A DNA stretch of 6,712 nucleotides from NCBI GenBank assembly GCA_022792975.1, contig JAAWCC010000131.1, forward strand, positions 1-6,712, in the 5' to 3' direction. Under the pieces are notes generated by a model. It was not told the origin of the DNA, made no database searches, and worked only from the letters and a program-made list of their open reading frames with translations. Shown here piece by piece: positions 4,876 to 6,712 of the stretch (position 1 is the stretch's first letter; every line of letters begins with the position of its first letter). The translations under genes and the position numbers were made by a program. The DNA is from Clostridia bacterium (GTDB lineage Bacteria > Bacillota_A > Clostridia > TANB77 > CAG-508).

Positions 4876-5358
4876 TTAATTGTTTACTGTCTCTTGTTTT
4901 GCTATTTCCTCTTGTATTGGTTCATTATTTTCTTCTCTATATTCTTCAATTACTATTTCTTCTTGATTTCCTCCGTTATTCTCAGCTATTTGTTCAACTG
5001 TTTCTACTCGCACATTTTCTACTTTTGCTGCTTCTGCTGCTTTTTTCTTCTCAACTAATATATCATTTTTTATATTTACAATAGGAATATTAGCATATAA
5101 TGCTGGTGCCCCATTACTTCCATCGTCATTTTGTTTATTTGTCATTCTGACATCTATTTCTGATTCATCTACTTCCACATATTTCTTTATTACTTCAATT
5201 ATCTCCTGTCTCATTAGGTCTAAGAAGTCAGCTGAAACATTTGCTCTATCTTGCATCAAAACTAAATGCAATCTTTCCTTTGCAGTATCTCTTGAATTAT
5301 TTTCTTTCTTGTCTGATTTTCCTAAATTCCTAAAAAAATTCATAATGTTTTCAAACAT
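4876..5358 (-). CDS. minE: MinE, division-site topological factor, with long acidic C-terminal extension
   Basis: MinE stimulates the MinD ATPase and drives it off the membrane so that the division inhibitor is kept from mid-cell. Residues 1-12 (MFENIMNFFRNL) form the membrane-binding amphipathic start. Residues 26-45 (AKERLHLVLMQDRANVSADF) are the MinD-contacting segment, and the dimerisation domain ends with ANIPIVNIKN at about 98. The family usually ends near residue 85-95; here about 60 residues follow, rich in Glu, Ala and Asn (EKKKAAEAAKVENVRVETVEQIAENN onward, quoted in part), with no recognised domain. ATG 5358 is preferred over ATG 5373 because GGTGGA lies six bases before it. It follows minD by 27 bp. 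There is no in-frame CGG; the one CGG in the coding strand (4975-4973) is out of frame. Confidence 0.93.
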   Translation of the reverse strand: MFENIMNFFRNLGKSDKKENNSRDTAKERLHLVLMQDRANVSADFLDLMRQEIIEVIKKYVEVDESEIDVRMTNKQNDDGSNGAPALYANIPIVNIKNDILVEKKKAAEAAKVENVRVETVEQIAENNGGNQEEIVIEEYREENNEPIQEEIAKQETVNN

Positions 5359-5364
5359 GTTTAT

Positions 5365-5370
5365 TCCACC
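5365..5370 (-). promoter_or_regulatory. Shine-Dalgarno deciding the minE start
   Basis: GGTGGA on the minus strand lies six bases before ATG 5358 and directly follows the upstream ATG 5373, so the inner ATG is the start. Confidence 0.65.
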
Positions 5371-5385
5371 CATCTATAAGTTTTC

Positions 5386-6180
5386 TTATTTTTTACTAAA
5401 TATGTTTTTTATCTTTGATAAAAAGCCTCTATCTCTTCCAGGTATTGTAACTTCAACATTCTCTCCTAAAACTCTTCTTGCTATCTCTCTATAAGCTCTA
5501 CCAGAAGGAGCCTTTTTATTAGATACTACGGGTTCTCCTTTATTTGTTTGTGTGATTATGTACTCATCATCTGGAACTACTCCAGTTAAGTCTATTGAAA
5601 GAAGATCTACGATGTCCTCTACGTCCATCATTTCACCTTTTTTAACCATACTTGGTCTAATTCTATTTATTATAAGTTCTGAATTTTTAAGTTCTAATGC
5701 TTCTAGTAACCCAATTATTCTATCAGCATCTCTTATTGCAGAAATTTCTGCAGTAGTTACAACAATTGCTCTATCTGCACCTGCAACAGCATTCTTAAAG
5801 CCTTGTTCAATTCCTGCTGGACAATCAATTAGTATGTAATCAAAACTTTGTTTTAATTCTTGTGTCAAAGCCTTCATTTGATCTTCATTTATAGCACTCT
5901 TATCTCTTGTTTGTGCTGCTGGTAAAAGAAATAATTCGTCATATCTTTTATCCTTAATTAAAGCTTGTCTCAATTTACATCTTTCTTCTACGACATCAAC
6001 GATATCATATACAATTCTATTTTCTAACCCCATAACGACATCTAGATTTCTTAATCCTATGTCTGTATCAACAAGTGCAACCTTTTTTCCTTCTAGTGCT
6101 AAAGATGCACCCAAATTTGCAGTTGTAGTTGTCTTTCCAACTCCACCTTTCCCTGATGTTATAACTATAACCTCTCCCAT
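5386..6180 (-). CDS. minD: MinD, membrane-binding septum-site ATPase
   Basis: MinD is a ParA/MinD-family ATPase that dimerises with ATP, binds the inner face of the membrane and recruits MinC and MinE. The 264-residue protein has the deviant Walker A SGKGGVGKTTT (Lys11 and Lys16), DTDIGLRNLD, the DYILIDCPAGIE switch region, and a C-terminal amphipathic helix (GFLSKIKNIFSKK) for membrane attachment. ATG 6180 is chosen because GGAGG (6190-6186) lies five bases upstream and the protein then starts at the family position; the frame is open as far as 6264. minE follows after 27 bp. Its coding strand contains no CGG in any frame, unlike rodA and dusB in the same operon. No minC is visible upstream in the window. 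Confidence 0.97.
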   Translation of the reverse strand: MGEVIVITSGKGGVGKTTTTANLGASLALEGKKVALVDTDIGLRNLDVVMGLENRIVYDIVDVVEERCKLRQALIKDKRYDELFLLPAAQTRDKSAINEDQMKALTQELKQSFDYILIDCPAGIEQGFKNAVAGADRAIVVTTAEISAIRDADRIIGLLEALELKNSELIINRIRPSMVKKGEMMDVEDIVDLLSIDLTGVVPDDEYIITQTNKGEPVVSNKKAPSGRAYREIARRVLGENVEVTIPGRDRGFLSKIKNIFSKK

Positions 6181-6185
6181 TTCTT

Positions 6186-6190
6186 CCTCC
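6186..6190 (-). promoter_or_regulatory. Shine-Dalgarno deciding the minD start
   Basis: GGAGG lies five bases before ATG 6180. An ATG twelve bases further upstream (6192) overlaps this site and is unlikely to be used. Confidence 0.7.
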
Positions 6191-6214
6191 ATCCTAGGCT
6201 TTTGCCATTTTCTT

Positions 6215-6243
6215 TCTATATCTTTAACTTTTAAAAAAAGCAA
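6215..6243 (-). promoter_or_regulatory. Possible promoter of the minD operon
   Basis: TTGCTT (6243-6238), a 17-base spacer and TATAGA (6220-6215) stand 35 bases before the minD ATG. The region is very AT-rich, so chance matches are likely; readthrough from the promoter near 6590 is an alternative. Confidence 0.3.
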
Positions 6244-6317
6244 AAATATATTAGTATGTGACAATTAACTCTTGCTCTCACTTTTACATATCTTTAATAC
6301 ATTTTGCTTTTGTTTCT

Positions 6318-6533
6318 TTATACAGATTCTTGTTTTAATAATTCATTGTGTATATTATTTATATCCTTCATATCTTGAGAATATGTTTCTTTTATACGCT
6401 GCTGTGCTTGTAAAACTGTAACTTGGTAATTTGTGCTTGACCAATATACATTCATTAATACTGTCATACAAAATATAAATGCTACTATTACAAATACTGA
6501 AATTGAACCTTTTTCAGAGTTTGTCTTTTTCAT
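6318..6533 (-). CDS. Small single-pass membrane protein of unknown function
   Basis: The 71-residue protein begins KKTNSEKGSISVFVIVAF: a basic polar start, then one hydrophobic segment (about residues 10-32), then a polar, probably helical tail rich in Gln, Lys and Glu. The KGSISVFV start resembles the prepilin-like or TadE-like N-termini found in many Clostridia, where a short basic leader ends at Gly before a hydrophobic helix; whether it is cleaved cannot be told. A strong GGAGG lies six bases before ATG 6533, and a near-consensus promoter lies 31 bases before the ATG, so this gene starts a transcript that may continue into minD. No known function is recognised. Confidence 0.7.
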   Translation of the reverse strand: MKKTNSEKGSISVFVIVAFIFCMTVLMNVYWSSTNYQVTVLQAQQRIKETYSQDMKDINNIHNELLKQESV

Positions 6534-6563
6534 AAGCTTCCTCCAAAAATTTTTATATCTTTT

Positions 6564-6592
6564 ATTATATCCTATATATCAATTTTATTCAA
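6564..6592 (-). promoter_or_regulatory. Sigma-A type promoter before the small membrane protein
   Basis: The minus strand has TTGAAT (6592-6587), an exact 17-base spacer and perfect TATAAT (6569-6564), placed between the stop of the EcfT-like gene and the GGAGG of the small gene. It could serve the small gene and, by readthrough, minD-minE-rodA-dusB. Confidence 0.65.
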
Positions 6593-6627
6593 GTTTTTTG
6601 AAAACTTTTTTTGATTTTTTTATAAAT

Positions 6628-6712
6628 CTATGAAATATATCCTCTAGAAATTAAACTCTCCTCAATTTCTGCAGTTCTTTTAATTACTGAAGTTATAAGT
6701 GGAGCTATTATA
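6628..6712 (-). CDS. C-terminal end of an EcfT/CbiQ-like transporter membrane protein, partial
   Basis: The frame enters from the right edge and ends at TAG 6630-6628. The 27 visible residues include IIAPLITSVIKR, TAEIEESLISRGY and end in IS. This resembles the C-terminal helix of EcfT/CbiQ membrane components of energy-coupling-factor vitamin or metal transporters, where a short motif ending in Arg-Gly (xARG-like) contacts the ATPases. The fragment is short and other membrane proteins could end in this way. It lies upstream of a separate promoter, so it is probably the end of another transcription unit. Confidence 0.4.
   Translation of the reverse strand, partial: IIAPLITSVIKRTAEIEESLISRGYIS

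Noticed and set aside
6590..6621. Terminator on the plus strand (AAGTTTT/AAAACTT stem followed by T-runs)
   Set aside because: No plus-strand gene ends there, and in the minus direction, where the EcfT-like gene ends, no U-run follows. The region is so AT-rich that a seven-base-pair stem is weak evidence.
1..6712. CRISPR arrays, insertion sequences or rRNA
   Set aside because: No spaced direct-repeat series, transposase motifs or rRNA-like stretches were seen on either strand.

Overview
The window is AT-rich DNA from a low-GC Firmicute, most likely an uncultured Clostridia-type spore-former. The reasons are purine-rich Shine-Dalgarno sites, MinD/MinE/RodA proteins of the Firmicute kind, and a GerS-like protein beside an EndoA (MazF) toxin gene. 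Species cannot be read from the sequence.

Layout. Positions 2-199 hold the C-terminal end of a tyrosine recombinase that points at an intact tRNA-Gln(CUG) (326-400, minus). Beyond that is the 5' half of a second tRNA-Gln(CUG) gene, broken at its anticodon loop but still preceded by a good promoter. An HD-GYP phosphodiesterase-like gene (685-1629, plus) converges on the minus-strand genes at a shared terminator. The minus strand reads, from the right edge leftward: the end of an EcfT-like membrane protein (partial), a small membrane protein, minD, minE, rodA, dusB, a terminator, a GerS-like gene and ndoA/mazF. Spacing suggests minD-minE-rodA-dusB is one operon joining division-site placement, wall elongation and tRNA modification.

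Main result. Four genes (HD-GYP, ndoA, dusB, rodA) look broken by frameshifts under ordinary translation. Every break lies at an in-frame CGG codon, and every one is repaired by a +1 shift that skips the C and reads the next three bases, GGN, as glycine. There are ten in-frame CGG codons in the genes of this window and all ten behave this way. The restored residues include conserved glycines: the G of GYP in HD-GYP, the G of HGR in DusB, and the G just before the TDFIF segment of RodA. About ten further CGG trinucleotides on the coding strands are out of frame and cause no shift. Ordinary Arg codons (CGA, CGT, AGA, AGG) are read normally. This looks like a codon-level rule: CGG acts as a +1 frameshift codon, or CGGN as a four-base glycine codon. 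I know of no described bacterial system of this kind. With the shifts the proteins have full family length: HD-GYP 313 aa, EndoA 116 aa, DusB 327 aa, RodA 369 aa. The mechanism cannot be seen in this window.
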